Source of the DNA: Bacillota bacterium
Lineage (GTDB): Bacteria; Bacillota; Clostridia; Christensenellales; SZUA-584
Reading direction: 5' to 3'
Assembly (NCBI GenBank): GCA_023460085.1
Contig: JAEWRI010000046.1
Coordinates: 62,001-126,000, forward strand
DNA: 64,000 nt
Both the position numbers and the translations under genes were made by a program. How positions within the stretch are numbered: position 1 is the first letter of the stretch; each line of letters opens with the position of its first letter. The notes beneath the pieces were generated by a model. That model was not told where the DNA came from, did no database searches, and was given only the letters and a program-made list of their open reading frames with translations. Shown in pieces: positions 24,891 through 34,625 of this stretch.

Positions 24891-25910
24891 ATGCGCGTGG
24901 ACACACCGCTGACTCCGCGTGAAAGAGTACTTCGGAGGCTGACGGGCGATCCGGTGGACAAGATCCCCAACCTGAATATAGTGATGGCATTCGCCGCAAG
25001 GCATATCGGCGTCAAATACAGTCAGTACGCGACTGACTACCGCGTGCTGGCAGAAGGCAATATCCGCTGCTGTGAGGATTTCGGCATCGATATGGTCAGC
25101 GCGATTTCCGATCCCTGCCGCGAGGCCGGCGATCTCGGCGCACCGGTCAGCTTCCCGGATGATGATATCCCCATGCTTCAGGGCGTGCTGATACAGGACT
25201 ACGGGGATATCGCGGCATTGAAACCCATTCCCCCCCGGGAAGGCAGAAGAATGCTCGATAGGATACAGGCAATCGAGCTGTACCGTCAGCTTGCGGGCCG
25301 GGATTACCCTGTTTTGGGCTGGGTGGAGGGCGCATTCGCGGAAAGTTGCGATTTGCGCGGCCTCAGCAATATGATGGTGGATATTGCCACGGAGCCGGAA
25401 TTCGTGCGCGACCTGCTCGAAATCTGCACGGAACAGGCCATCGCGTTTGCCACAGAGCAGATAAAAGCCGGTGCCGATTTTATCGGAATCGGCGACGCCG
25501 CCGCCTCGTTGATTGGCCCGAAATACTTCGAGTCGTTCGCGCTTCCTTTTGAAAAAAGAATCTGTGACGCAGTACACCACGCGGGCGCCAAAGTGAAGCT
25601 GCACATCTGCGGAAACATCACCCCGATATTGAATCAGGTTGCGCTTTCCGGGGCAGACATCGTAGACGCGGACTGGATGGTGGACTTTCATCAGGCAGCG
25701 CAATGCATGGAGGGAATCTGCTCCGTATGCGGAAATTTTGATCCCGTCAGCATTCTGCTGCAGGGCAGCCCGGACGATGTTCGTAAATCAGTGATACAAT
25801 GCGTCCAGGCCGGAAACGATGCGACGTTCGTCGCCGCCGGGTGCGAGGTCCCGCTTCATACTCCTGCACAAAACCTGCGGGCAGTCCACGAGGCACTGCA
25901 ATCGCTTTGA
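24891..25910 (+). CDS. Uroporphyrinogen decarboxylase-like (MtaA/CmuA-type) methyltransferase
   Basis: I start at ATG 24891 behind AGGAGG, giving 339 residues. The fold is UroD-like, with the zinc-ligand motif HICGN near residue 240 and a second Cys in AAGCEVPLHTP near the C-terminus. These mark corrinoid-dependent methyltransferases of the MtaA/MtbA/CmuA type and not heme UroD. They transfer methyl groups between a corrinoid protein and coenzyme M or similar. No corrinoid protein gene is adjacent, so the partner is elsewhere or the role differs. Confidence 0.8.
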   Translation: MRVDTPLTPRERVLRRLTGDPVDKIPNLNIVMAFAARHIGVKYSQYATDYRVLAEGNIRCCEDFGIDMVSAISDPCREAGDLGAPVSFPDDDIPMLQGVLIQDYGDIAALKPIPPREGRRMLDRIQAIELYRQLAGRDYPVLGWVEGAFAESCDLRGLSNMMVDIATEPEFVRDLLEICTEQAIAFATEQIKAGADFIGIGDAAASLIGPKYFESFALPFEKRICDAVHHAGAKVKLHICGNITPILNQVALSGADIVDADWMVDFHQAAQCMEGICSVCGNFDPVSILLQGSPDDVRKSVIQCVQAGNDATFVAAGCEVPLHTPAQNLRAVHEALQSL

Positions 25911-25952
25911 GCTCTGCGGCTGCGGTCCTGCAGCATGATTTTTCATCAAACA

Positions 25953-25987
25953 AAAGGCAGTATGCCCCTTGCGCTATACTGCCTTTT
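25953..25987. terminator. Bidirectional terminator
   Basis: AAAGGCAGTAT pairs with the later ATACTGCCTTT, flanked by A and T runs. It can end both the UroD-like gene (plus) and the exporter adaptor gene (minus). Confidence 0.75.
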
Positions 25988-26024
25988 TCCGATTTAACTT
26001 GATTGATTATCCGGCTGCAATTCT

Positions 26025-28709
26025 CTACCCTCTGCCGCCCAGTATGCGCATCAGGTTGAATCCGCTGCCCGAAGAAGAAACCGAGCTGGAGGAGACATCG
26101 ACCGTATCGTCGTAGGTGTAGTACACCGTATCGCCCGCGCTGAGGCCGGAGAGAATTTCCACGCTGGTGCCGTCGGAAAGCCCAGTCGTCACGTTCATCG
26201 GAGTACCCAGCGTTCCTTCCTCCTTATTGTAGCTCGTATAGACGTATGTACCCGTTTCAGATTCCATCAGGGCAGCAACGGGTATCGTCACTTCGCTTTC
26301 CGCCTGGGACAGCGTGATGCTCACTGCGGCGTTCATTCCCGCCAGCATATCAGTGGTTCTGTCCAGCGTCACCACTGCGGTATATTTCGTGCTGCCGCCG
26401 GAATTGGTTCCAGTGACGTCGATATCCGTCACCGAGCCGGTAAATGTCTGCCCTTGCAGCGCGTCCAGCGTGATCGTCGCCTCCTGTCCCTCCTCCAGCG
26501 CGAGAATATCCAGCTCATCCACGGTGATGGTGACGCTTACCGCGTCGCGGGGCGTAAGGGACATCATCTTGGTTTCGGATATGGCGTAAAGATCCTCGGG
26601 TTCGACCTCCTCTTCCTCTGTCGTAGAGGAGGTCGTGCTGCCCGATGTATGCGATCCGCCCGAGTATCCGCCGCTGCTCTGGCTTTCGCCTTTGCTGGCG
26701 ATGATAATCCACAGCGGGTCGCTTCCCGCACTCGGATCGTACGTCAGTATGAGCACGTCGCCTGCCGAGATATCGTCCACAGAGTACGACGCCCACGCGC
26801 CATCCTTATACATATATACCGGCGTGCTTGCCGATGGGCTGAGTGCCGTTTCCGAAGTCATCATCGCGGAGGTAACCCCCAGCGCCGAGAAGCTGGAGTA
26901 ATCCGTAATAGACAGGCTCGTAGGATACTCCAGCACCGTGATGGCGCTGTAAGCCACCTTGGAGACGGTTGCCGCGTAATTGGTGTATGCCGTTACCGTG
27001 GCGTCGTCCGCACCCGACGGGTTATTCCCCAGTTCCACCGCCGAAGACATCCGGTTCGTGGTCTCAAGGGATGCTACCGTTTTGGAGGCCAGCGAGTAGT
27101 CCGTGTCGCTTACAGCCGCGCTCGTGCTCATGCTCGCCGCCGCGTCCTCATCAATCCCCGATACCGTACCCGCATACTCAGCGTAGAGGCTGCCATCCTG
27201 ATAAAGCGTAAAAAGCGTCATCATTTCTTCTTCATAATCGCTGCGCTTCTCCAGCAGCAGATTGTAATCCGCCGTATATTCCGTGTCCGTCAGCGTCAGC
27301 AGTGTATCCCCGGCGCTGACTTCCTCGTTTTCGCTGCACTTAATTTTAAGTACGGTACCCGTATACCCGGTCACCTTCAGCTCGCTGTGGATATAAAGCG
27401 TACCGCTCCCCAGCGTTGTGCCGCTTTCATCCAGTACCGTAACCTCTTCGCCAAAATCTGTTCCGTCGTCCGATACCGTTACCGATACGACCCCCTCGGA
27501 GACGCTGTCCACGCGGCCTTTCTCCTCCGTGCCATCCGCAAGCCGCACGATGACGCTGTTGCCTGCAGTGAGATCCGCGTCCGTTTCGATGTCCGCCGCC
27601 ATCAGCCCATCGAGGGAAATCAGCAACAGCGCGCCGTCATCATACATCGTATCGGCCACTCCCGTGTCTTCCTGCGCGTAGATCACCTTCACCCTGCCGT
27701 CCACCGAGGCGGTCACTTTGCTGGCAATCGCGTCGGAAGAAGCGTCCTCTATCTGCGCGTCCAGCAAATCCATGGCATCCTGCAAGTCGGCGATCGCCTT
27801 CATCACCGAGGTGTGGTCCACTGCCGCCAGCACGTCGCCTGCCGCCACGATATCCCCGTTTTCCACGTAGTATGCCGAGATCTTCACTTCGTTGGGAATC
27901 GTTACTTCTTCCGCATCCGCATCCGTCAGCGTGCCGGTACCGGAAATAGCCGTGGTCATTTCAGCGTCCGCAGCCTCAGCGGAAACCACCGGAACCGCTT
28001 CCTCCTTCGCGACCTGAGCCGCGTACATACTCTGAATAATGCTATAGCCCAGCACGATGACCAGCACGATAGCCAGCAGTATGCTCACCACTTCTATCGT
28101 CCTGCGCCTTTTGCGGCGCCGCTTCTCGTAGCCCGACACCTGAGGCTTCCGCTCCTTCACGGGTTCCTCCGAAGCACTGTCGCGAGACGCTTCTTCCGTT
28201 CCCTGTTTTGCCTTCCTGGAGATGCGTATCAGCATGAACACGCAGAAGGCGTCAACCAGCACACAGAATATCCCAATGGGTATCCACCAACCGCTGATGA
28301 AGCTGGCAAAGCCGGAGACCGCAGCTGTTCTTCCGGTCGTACCCGCCCAGTCAGGACGTTCAAACCCCTGCATATCGTTCGTGCCGCCGCTGGCCTCCGC
28401 CGAAGCGTCGTCGCTCGTTTGCGGCATAGAACCATCGCCCCACTGGGGCATTGTGCCATCGCTGGGCATAGCGCCGTCAAAATCAGGCATTGTGCCATCG
28501 CTCGGCATGGAACCGCTTCCAAAGTCAGGCATTGTGCCATCACTTGGCATAACTCCGTCAAATCCGCCCTGCATCTGGCCTGGGCCCCCCTGCGTGCCCG
28601 TGCTGCCCGAGGAGGCGTTGGCTATGAGGATATACCCCGTAACATCCCCGCACAGCAGCAGCGTGAACACTATCAGCAGTATAATATAGATAGATTTTCG
28701 TTTAAACAT
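26025..28709 (-). CDS. Large MacA/HlyD-type exporter adaptor with Met/Gly-rich N-terminal region
   Basis: The 894-residue protein starts with a membrane helix (about 7-29). A low-complexity region at about 40-100 is built from SDGTMPDFGSG-like units. Further helices lie at about 133-160 and 203-228. An HlyD/MacA-type adaptor follows: barrel-sandwich, coiled coil and beta-barrel, with TAAISGTGTLTDADAEEVTIP as the lipoyl-type start (core GTGTLTD). It belongs with the permease and ATPase immediately upstream. The extra insert of about 150 residues before the C-terminal beta-barrel contains SxS-rich segments. It is much longer than usual adaptors (about 380-450). Confidence 0.82.
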   Translation of the reverse strand: MFKRKSIYIILLIVFTLLLCGDVTGYILIANASSGSTGTQGGPGQMQGGFDGVMPSDGTMPDFGSGSMPSDGTMPDFDGAMPSDGTMPQWGDGSMPQTSDDASAEASGGTNDMQGFERPDWAGTTGRTAAVSGFASFISGWWIPIGIFCVLVDAFCVFMLIRISRKAKQGTEEASRDSASEEPVKERKPQVSGYEKRRRKRRRTIEVVSILLAIVLVIVLGYSIIQSMYAAQVAKEEAVPVVSAEAADAEMTTAISGTGTLTDADAEEVTIPNEVKISAYYVENGDIVAAGDVLAAVDHTSVMKAIADLQDAMDLLDAQIEDASSDAIASKVTASVDGRVKVIYAQEDTGVADTMYDDGALLLISLDGLMAADIETDADLTAGNSVIVRLADGTEEKGRVDSVSEGVVSVTVSDDGTDFGEEVTVLDESGTTLGSGTLYIHSELKVTGYTGTVLKIKCSENEEVSAGDTLLTLTDTEYTADYNLLLEKRSDYEEEMMTLFTLYQDGSLYAEYAGTVSGIDEDAAASMSTSAAVSDTDYSLASKTVASLETTNRMSSAVELGNNPSGADDATVTAYTNYAATVSKVAYSAITVLEYPTSLSITDYSSFSALGVTSAMMTSETALSPSASTPVYMYKDGAWASYSVDDISAGDVLILTYDPSAGSDPLWIIIASKGESQSSGGYSGGSHTSGSTTSSTTEEEEVEPEDLYAISETKMMSLTPRDAVSVTITVDELDILALEEGQEATITLDALQGQTFTGSVTDIDVTGTNSGGSTKYTAVVTLDRTTDMLAGMNAAVSITLSQAESEVTIPVAALMESETGTYVYTSYNKEEGTLGTPMNVTTGLSDGTSVEILSGLSAGDTVYYTYDDTVDVSSSSVSSSGSGFNLMRILGGRG

Positions 28710-28726
28710 TTTTCACCTCTCCTGAC

Positions 28727-29917
28727 TCAGCCGCCGTAATGCAGCGCGTCGATCGGTTTCATTTTGGCAGCTTTGTTCGCCGGGTACAGGCCAAATACGA
28801 TGCCGATAAAGAAGCAGAACGCCACGGCGATCAGCACGACACTGCCATCCAGACTGAAGGTGATGGAAAGGCTGGAAGCGACCACCGTAATGAGCTGCAG
28901 TATGATCCACGACAGCGCGATACCCATCAGGCACCCCAGCATACAGATCACCACCGCTTCCACCAGGAACTGCCGCAGTATCACTCCCCTGCCCGCGCCC
29001 ACCGCCTTGCGGATGCCTATCTCCTTGGTTCGCTCTGTAACCGTCACCAGCATGATATTCATGATGCCGATACCGCCGACGATCAGCGAAATGCCCGCGA
29101 TACCCCCCAGCAGCAGCTCCAGCACAGAGGTGATGCTGCTCGTCGTGGACTCCAGCGCGTCCTGGCTGGTTACCTCGAAGGCGTCGTCATCCTGTTCGAA
29201 GCGATCCATCAGCAGGGCCGTCACCGCTGTTTCCGCCTCCTCTGTGGTGCCTCCCTCTTCCGCGCTGACATAGAATGATGTCACATCCGAGGAAACGTCC
29301 GAGGAGAGCCGCATCAGCGTGGTATACGGAATATAAGCAACCAGCGAACTCGATCCAAACACCGATGTCAGTGAAGTATCATCATCTTCCAGCACTCCCA
29401 CGATGGTAAACTTCATGCCGTCCAGAGAGAGTATCTGGCCCACACAGTCCTCGTAACCCACAAGATCCGTCGCCACCGCCTGACTGACGACGCAGACATA
29501 GCTGTTGTTGTCTACATCCGTGGTCTTGATGAACCGCCCCAGTTCCAGCGTCAGCTCCTGAATGTCCGCATATCCTGCCGTTGTTCCATACACCTGCACA
29601 GAATCGCTTGCGGTATCATATTTGCCGGTGACACTCGCCTGCGCGTAGGGCGCAATCTCCCCGATACCATCCGTCTCCGCCCATTCGTTCACCGTAGCCA
29701 GCTTCACCGGCGCGCCCTTATCGTCCGAAATCGATATGGTCAGCAGGTTGCTTCCCAGGCTGGAAATCGAACTTTGCACAGAGCTCGTCGCGCCGTTGGC
29801 AATACTGACCAGCACCACCAGCGCCATTACGCCGATGATGATACCCAGCATTGTAAGGAATGAGCGGAGCTTGTTGCCCGCGATGGATTTCAACGCCATC
29901 TTGAAGGACTGAATCAT
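28727..29917 (-). CDS. MacB-like ABC transporter permease
   Basis: A 396-residue FtsX/MacB permease: one N-terminal helix (about 20-45), a large extracellular MacB-PCD domain, and three C-terminal helices (about 275-300, 325-350, 360-385). The conserved loop is MLVTVTERTKEIGIRKAVGA. Its start overlaps the end of the ATPase gene (ATGATT/ATGA). It exports peptides, antibiotics or surface compounds with the ATPase and adaptors; the substrate is unknown. Confidence 0.9.
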   Translation of the reverse strand: MIQSFKMALKSIAGNKLRSFLTMLGIIIGVMALVVLVSIANGATSSVQSSISSLGSNLLTISISDDKGAPVKLATVNEWAETDGIGEIAPYAQASVTGKYDTASDSVQVYGTTAGYADIQELTLELGRFIKTTDVDNNSYVCVVSQAVATDLVGYEDCVGQILSLDGMKFTIVGVLEDDDTSLTSVFGSSSLVAYIPYTTLMRLSSDVSSDVTSFYVSAEEGGTTEEAETAVTALLMDRFEQDDDAFEVTSQDALESTTSSITSVLELLLGGIAGISLIVGGIGIMNIMLVTVTERTKEIGIRKAVGAGRGVILRQFLVEAVVICMLGCLMGIALSWIILQLITVVASSLSITFSLDGSVVLIAVAFCFFIGIVFGLYPANKAAKMKPIDALHYGG

Positions 29918-30585
29918 ATCGCCACCTCCGATACTTTGCCGTCAAGAATGTTGATGCTTCTCGCGGCCTGCCGGGCTACCGCCTTGTCATGGGTGATGAG
30001 CACCACGGTATTCCCCTGACCGTGCAGCTCATGGAACATCTCCATGATTTCCGTGCTCGTTCTGGAGTCCAGATTGCCGGTGGGTTCGTCAGCCAGTATC
30101 AGCGAAGGACTGGTCACGATGGCCCGCGCAATGGCAACGCGCTGCTGCTGCCCGCCCGAAAGCTCCGTCGGCAGATGCTTTGCCCGGTTCTCCAGCTTCA
30201 CCCGCGCAAGGGCGGCGGCTACCCTATCCTTGCGCTCCGTCTTGCGGATATTCTGGTAAATCAGCGGCAGCTCGATGTTCTCTTCCGCCGTCAGCTTCTG
30301 TACCAGATTGAAGTTTTGAAACACGAAGCCGATTTTCAGGTTGCGGATATGCGCAAGCTCCAGCTCCGTATAGTCCTCTATCAATATGTTGTCGAGGTAG
30401 TATTCGCCCTCGTCCGCTATATCGAGACATCCCACGATATTCATCAGCGTGGATTTGCCGCTGCCGGACGGGCCGATGATGCTGACGAACTCGCCGGCAT
30501 CAATGCGCATCGTCGCGTGATCCAGCGCCCATACAGCCTCGTCGCCCACCTGATACACCTTAGAGATATTTTTCAGTTCGATCAT
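29914..30585 (-). CDS. MacB/LolD-type ABC transporter ATP-binding protein
   Basis: A 223-residue ATPase with Walker A GPSGSGKSTLMN, signature LSGGQQQRVAIARAI and Walker B LILADEPTGNLDS. It is the separate nucleotide-binding subunit of a MacB-type exporter and overlaps the permease start by four bases. It lies 11 bases downstream of the first adaptor gene. Confidence 0.93.
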   Translation of the reverse strand: MIELKNISKVYQVGDEAVWALDHATMRIDAGEFVSIIGPSGSGKSTLMNIVGCLDIADEGEYYLDNILIEDYTELELAHIRNLKIGFVFQNFNLVQKLTAEENIELPLIYQNIRKTERKDRVAAALARVKLENRAKHLPTELSGGQQQRVAIARAIVTSPSLILADEPTGNLDSRTSTEIMEMFHELHGQGNTVVLITHDKAVARQAARSINILDGKVSEVAI

Positions 30586-30596
30586 CGCTGTGCTCC

Positions 30597-32342
30597 TTAT
30601 TGACCGCCGGGCATTGTTCCGCCCTGCTGTCCGCCGCCGCCCATGTTGGAGGGCATAGAGGGCATGTCCCCGCCCTGTCCGCCCCAGTTTCCGCCCATGT
30701 TGGGGAACCCGGAATTCGTCTCCTCTTCGTCAGCCGCGTCATAATACACGGTGTCGCCCTCGGAAAGGCCCTCTGTGATTTCTACATAGGTACCGTTGGA
30801 AAGGCCTGTGGTTACCTCAACCATTCCGCCCAGCTCATCGGTTTCCTCATCGTATTCCGTATAGACATATGAGGTGGCGCTCGTCTGCTGAAGCGCATCC
30901 TCCGGAATGAGCAGCGCGTTCTCCACACCTTCTATCACGATGTCTACGGACGCGGACATACCGGCCAGCATCTGTTTCGTCTTATCCATGGTCACTTCCA
31001 CCGTAAAATAGGTAACTCCGCCGGAGCTCGTGCCGATGGTATTAACCTCGGTCACGGTACCCGTAAACTCGTCGTCGCCGATGGAATCAATCGTCACCGT
31101 GGCTTCCTGCCCTTCCTCCAGCGAAAGAATATCCGACTCGTCGATATCGACTGTTACGGACATCGTCGCATTAGGACACACCGTCACAATCGTGATATCG
31201 TCGCCAGAGGATGCGGTCGTATCCGCAGTCGTTCCCGTCACAGCTTCTCCGGCGGCAGCGCTGTCAGCCGACGCAGAGGTATCTGTGCTGTCCTCATCGT
31301 AGTCCACGCTGTAAATAACGCCTGAAATCGGCGAATACACAGCGCCTTCTTTATACAGCTTAATCAGTGCTTCCAGGTCGTCCTCCAGAGAGGAGCGCTC
31401 CTCCAGAAGCGTATCGTAGTTGGCAGTATAGGACGTATCCGTCAGCTGGAACAGTGTAGTGGACGCGGAAACCTTCTTATTCTCCGCCACGTTCACCTTG
31501 CTTATCGTTCCGGCATACCCTGTTACCTTCAGCTCGCTGTGAATGTACAGCGTGCCGGAGCCTATCGTGCTGCCGCTTTCGTCCGCCACACTTACCGTAT
31601 CTCCGAATTCCGTACCGTTATCCGTCACCGTTACCGTAACGATACCATCCGCAATGCCCGCAACCGTACCGTCAATCACGCTGCCGTCGGAAAGCGTTAC
31701 GGAAACCGTGTCACCCGCTGTGGCCGCCGCGTCGGTTTCTATATCCGCCGCCATCAATCCGTCCAGAGAAATCAGCATCAACGCGCCGTTCTCATACATC
31801 ACCGTCGCGACGTCGTCACCCACCGCGCCGTATATCCTCTTGACGCGTCCGGCGATACCCGCTGTAATTTTGCTGCTCACCGTTTCATCGCTGACATCCT
31901 CCATATCCGCGTCGATGTCATCAATTTGATCCTGTATGTCCGCCATGGCGCTGACGACGGACGCGGTGTCTACGGTGGCGATGAGATCTCCCTCCGCAAC
32001 CGTGTCGCCTTCCTCCACACACATCGTGTCGATTTCAACCGAAGCGGGGATCTCCACATCCTCAACATCGTCGTCCGTCAGCGTTCCGGAACCCGATATC
32101 GTCGTACTGATGCTGCCCACCGTCACCGCAGCGCTCTCCACGCTTGCCTCTTCGGAGGCATACCGCTCTGATACGGAATCCCTGAGCTTGACAACGACAA
32201 CGGTTATCGCCGCAAGGATAAGCACGGTCACCACGATGATCGTGATGAGCTTCTTTCTTTTTCTTCGCTGGGCAGCCGAAAGGTGCTTCTTCAATACGGA
32301 ATTCGGATCCACCTCTTGGCTGACCGTCTTGTCATGCTTCAT
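30597..32342 (-). CDS. MacA/HlyD-type exporter adaptor (first gene of the exporter operon)
   Basis: I start at ATG 32342, behind AAAGGAGA, giving 581 residues; an earlier in-frame ATG at 32396 lacks a ribosome-binding site. After a cytoplasmic stretch a membrane helix lies near residues 33-55. The adaptor core has SGSGTLTDDDVEDVEIP, a coiled coil (DIQDQIDDIDADMEDVSDE) and a C-terminal beta-barrel. The C-terminus is Gly/Met/Asn-rich (NMGGNWGGQGG). It is a paralogue of the 26025-28709 adaptor: long blocks such as LYIHSELKVTGY are identical in both. Confidence 0.85.
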   Translation of the reverse strand: MKHDKTVSQEVDPNSVLKKHLSAAQRRKRKKLITIIVVTVLILAAITVVVVKLRDSVSERYASEEASVESAAVTVGSISTTISGSGTLTDDDVEDVEIPASVEIDTMCVEEGDTVAEGDLIATVDTASVVSAMADIQDQIDDIDADMEDVSDETVSSKITAGIAGRVKRIYGAVGDDVATVMYENGALMLISLDGLMAADIETDAAATAGDTVSVTLSDGSVIDGTVAGIADGIVTVTVTDNGTEFGDTVSVADESGSTIGSGTLYIHSELKVTGYAGTISKVNVAENKKVSASTTLFQLTDTSYTANYDTLLEERSSLEDDLEALIKLYKEGAVYSPISGVIYSVDYDEDSTDTSASADSAAAGEAVTGTTADTTASSGDDITIVTVCPNATMSVTVDIDESDILSLEEGQEATVTIDSIGDDEFTGTVTEVNTIGTSSGGVTYFTVEVTMDKTKQMLAGMSASVDIVIEGVENALLIPEDALQQTSATSYVYTEYDEETDELGGMVEVTTGLSNGTYVEITEGLSEGDTVYYDAADEEETNSGFPNMGGNWGGQGGDMPSMPSNMGGGGQQGGTMPGGQ

Positions 32343-32641
32343 AAAAAGTCTCCTTTTATCAAATACTTCAAATATCCCGCGGTGCAACCTCCGCATGCTT
32401 TGCCGAATCGGGACAAAGCCCGGCGGATTTCAGGCGCTTCATGCCTGTCTGAGCCATTTTTTCATTTTCACTTTACAGCTGGAAAACTAAATCATGAACA
32501 AAAAGGAAACAAATATGCGAAGCTCTTTTACTTGAATCATTTACTTGCCCATACAAAAAAAACCGCGGAAGCGGCTTTTGATTTTGTTGTGGAAGCGGAA
32601 GGGATTCAAAAGAAAGTGAGCTGTGTAAAAAGCTGCGTCGG
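32343..32641. other. Non-coding spacer between two minus-strand operons, with terminator
   Basis: No credible gene is seen. At 32556-32580 the sequence A(8)-CCGC-GGAA-GCGG-CTTTT can terminate the polyamine operon (minus) or read-through in either direction. No clear promoter for the exporter operon was found. Confidence 0.5.
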
Positions 32642-33517
32642 CTAGCGCACGATGGCAGAATAGCATTCCGGCCTGCGGTCGCGGAACAGCCCCCAGTTCA
32701 GACGCTCTGCGCGGATATGCTCCCAGTCAAACGACGCGGTCAGCACGGCGTCGTCCTCCCGCCCGGCCTCCGCAAGGATTGCGCCCGTCTCGTCGGTGAT
32801 GAAGGAACTGCCGTAGAAATTCAGGCTGCTTGCCTGTCCGCCGTTTTCCGCGCTGGGCAAAACGGACTCCGTACCGGTGCGGTTGGCCGCGGCCACGGGC
32901 ACGATGTTGGCTGCCGCGTGCCCCTGCATCACGCGCTGCCAGTGCGCCGCGCTGTCGCAGCCGAGTATGGGCTCGCTGCCGATAGCGGTGGGATACACGA
33001 TGAGATCCGCACCCGCCAGCGCGAGGCACCGCGCCGTCTCCGGAAACCACTGGTCCCAGCAGATTCCTACGCCGAGGCGTCCATAGCGGGTTTCCCACAC
33101 GCGAAAGCCGGTGTTGCCCGGCGTAAAGTAGAACTTCTCCTGATAGTAATGGTCATCCGGGATGTGCGTCTTGCGGTACACGCCCAGTACGCTGCGGTCC
33201 GCGTCGATCATCGCCACGGAGTTATAGAGCACGCTGCCGTCGCGCTCATAGAAGCTGACGGGAATCACCACGCCCAGCTCCGCGGCCAGCGCGGCCATAC
33301 GCCTCACGGCGGAGTTCTCCGATACCGGCACGGCAAAGGCGTAGGCGTCATAGCGGCGCTCCTGGCAGAAATACGGGCGTTCGAACAGCTCGGGCAGCAG
33401 CGCAATCCGCGCGCCCTTCGCCGCCGCTTCGCGCACCAGCACCTCGGCCCGCGCGATGTTCTCTTCAGGCTCCGCCGTGCACCGCATCTGCAGCGCGGCC
33501 ACCGTGACTTCAGGCAT
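32642..33517 (-). CDS. aguB: N-carbamoylputrescine amidase
   Basis: The 291-residue enzyme starts at ATG 33517 behind AAAGGAG. The nitrilase triad is E43 (LLPELFERPYF), K116 (YRKTHIPDD) and C153 (GICWDQWFPE). The sequences RPYFCQ and THIPDDHYYQEKFYFTPG are characteristic of AguB. It hydrolyses N-carbamoylputrescine to putrescine, CO2 and ammonia. It is the last gene of the polyamine operon and overlaps aguA by 8 bases. Confidence 0.93.
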   Translation of the reverse strand: MPEVTVAALQMRCTAEPEENIARAEVLVREAAAKGARIALLPELFERPYFCQERRYDAYAFAVPVSENSAVRRMAALAAELGVVIPVSFYERDGSVLYNSVAMIDADRSVLGVYRKTHIPDDHYYQEKFYFTPGNTGFRVWETRYGRLGVGICWDQWFPETARCLALAGADLIVYPTAIGSEPILGCDSAAHWQRVMQGHAAANIVPVAAANRTGTESVLPSAENGGQASSLNFYGSSFITDETGAILAEAGREDDAVLTASFDWEHIRAERLNWGLFRDRRPECYSAIVR

Positions 33518-34625
33518 GGAAAGCTCCTTTCGGTATCTGCTGGGTGATGCAGTGGATGTTGCCGCCGCCCAGCAGTATGGCACGCGCGTCGATGCGTATG
33601 ATCTCGCGCTCCGGGCAGAGCCGCGCCATCGTTTCTGCCGCGCGCGCGTCGGAAACGGCGTTTTCGCCGCCGAACTGAGGCAGCAGCACCGCGCCGTTGG
33701 TGAACGCGAAGTTGACGTAGCTTGCCGCCAGCCGTTCGCCCGGCTCGCGCACGTCCTCGCCCTCTTCGAAGGCGTAGGCTTCGCAGTCCGCTTCGGATAC
33801 GCACACCGGCACGTCCGGTATGGGCAGCTTGTGCACCGCGATGCGCCGTCCCTTCGCGTCGATTTCGTTCTCCAGATACGCAAGGTTGGCGGCACTCAGC
33901 GCGTACTGCGGATCGTCCCGGTTATCCGTCCACGCCAGCACGACCTCGCCCGGCGCGATGAAGGCGCATACGTTGTCCACGTGCTCGTTGGTTTCGTCGT
34001 GATAGATGCCGCGCGGCAGCCAGAGCACCTTGTGCGCGCCGAGATACGCTTTCAGCGTGTCCTCAATCTGCGCTTTGCTCATGTTCGGGTTGCGCCCGGC
34101 GCTGCAGAGGCAGCTCTCCGTCACCAGCAGCGTGCCTTCACCGTCCGAATGCACCGCGCCGCCCTCCAGCACGAAGCAGCCCGCGTCGTAGCAGTCGCAG
34201 CCCAGCGCATCGCAGAAAGCGGCTGCCACCGCATCATCCTTGTCCCAATGCGCGTACAGCCCGTCCACGCCGCCGCCCCACGCGTTGAAGCGCCAGCTGA
34301 CGCCGCGCACCGTTTGTCCATCGCTCACGAACGTCGGCCCCACGTCGCGCGCCCACGCATCGTCGCTCTCGATTTGAAGCACAGTTGCGTACTGTCCGGC
34401 GGCAGCCTTCGCCTGCGCAAAGTGCGCGCTGTCCGCCAGCAGATATACCGCCTCGCTGCGCGACGCCGCCCGAATTACCTCGCAGAACGCGCGCTGCGCG
34501 GCGGAAGCATCCCTGCCCCAGCTGCCCGGACGCATCGGCCAGATGAGCATCACGCCCTGCTGCGGCGCGAATTCCGCGGGCATGGAAAACCCGTCTTCAG
34601 CAGGCAGCGTATGCAGCAGCGTCAC
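33510..34625 (-). CDS. aguA: Agmatine deiminase
   Basis: The 371-residue enzyme starts at GTG 34625, overlapping the upstream stop (GTGA) and preceded by GGGGAGG. The PPAD-type fold has DDAWARDVGPTFV, an EGGAVHSDGEG segment, and the catalytic Cys C359 in GGGNIHCITQQIPKG. It converts agmatine to N-carbamoylputrescine. Together with the arginine decarboxylase upstream and AguB downstream it makes putrescine from arginine. Confidence 0.94.
   Translation of the reverse strand: MTLLHTLPAEDGFSMPAEFAPQQGVMLIWPMRPGSWGRDASAAQRAFCEVIRAASRSEAVYLLADSAHFAQAKAAAGQYATVLQIESDDAWARDVGPTFVSDGQTVRGVSWRFNAWGGGVDGLYAHWDKDDAVAAAFCDALGCDCYDAGCFVLEGGAVHSDGEGTLLVTESCLCSAGRNPNMSKAQIEDTLKAYLGAHKVLWLPRGIYHDETNEHVDNVCAFIAPGEVVLAWTDNRDDPQYALSAANLAYLENEIDAKGRRIAVHKLPIPDVPVCVSEADCEAYAFEEGEDVREPGERLAASYVNFAFTNGAVLLPQFGGENAVSDARAAETMARLCPEREIIRIDARAILLGGGNIHCITQQIPKGAFHA

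Noticed and set aside
26454..28739. A 761-codon open frame on the plus strand opposite the large adaptor gene
   Set aside because: The product is Arg/His-rich nonsense without motifs or ribosome-binding site; the minus strand encodes a clear exporter adaptor.
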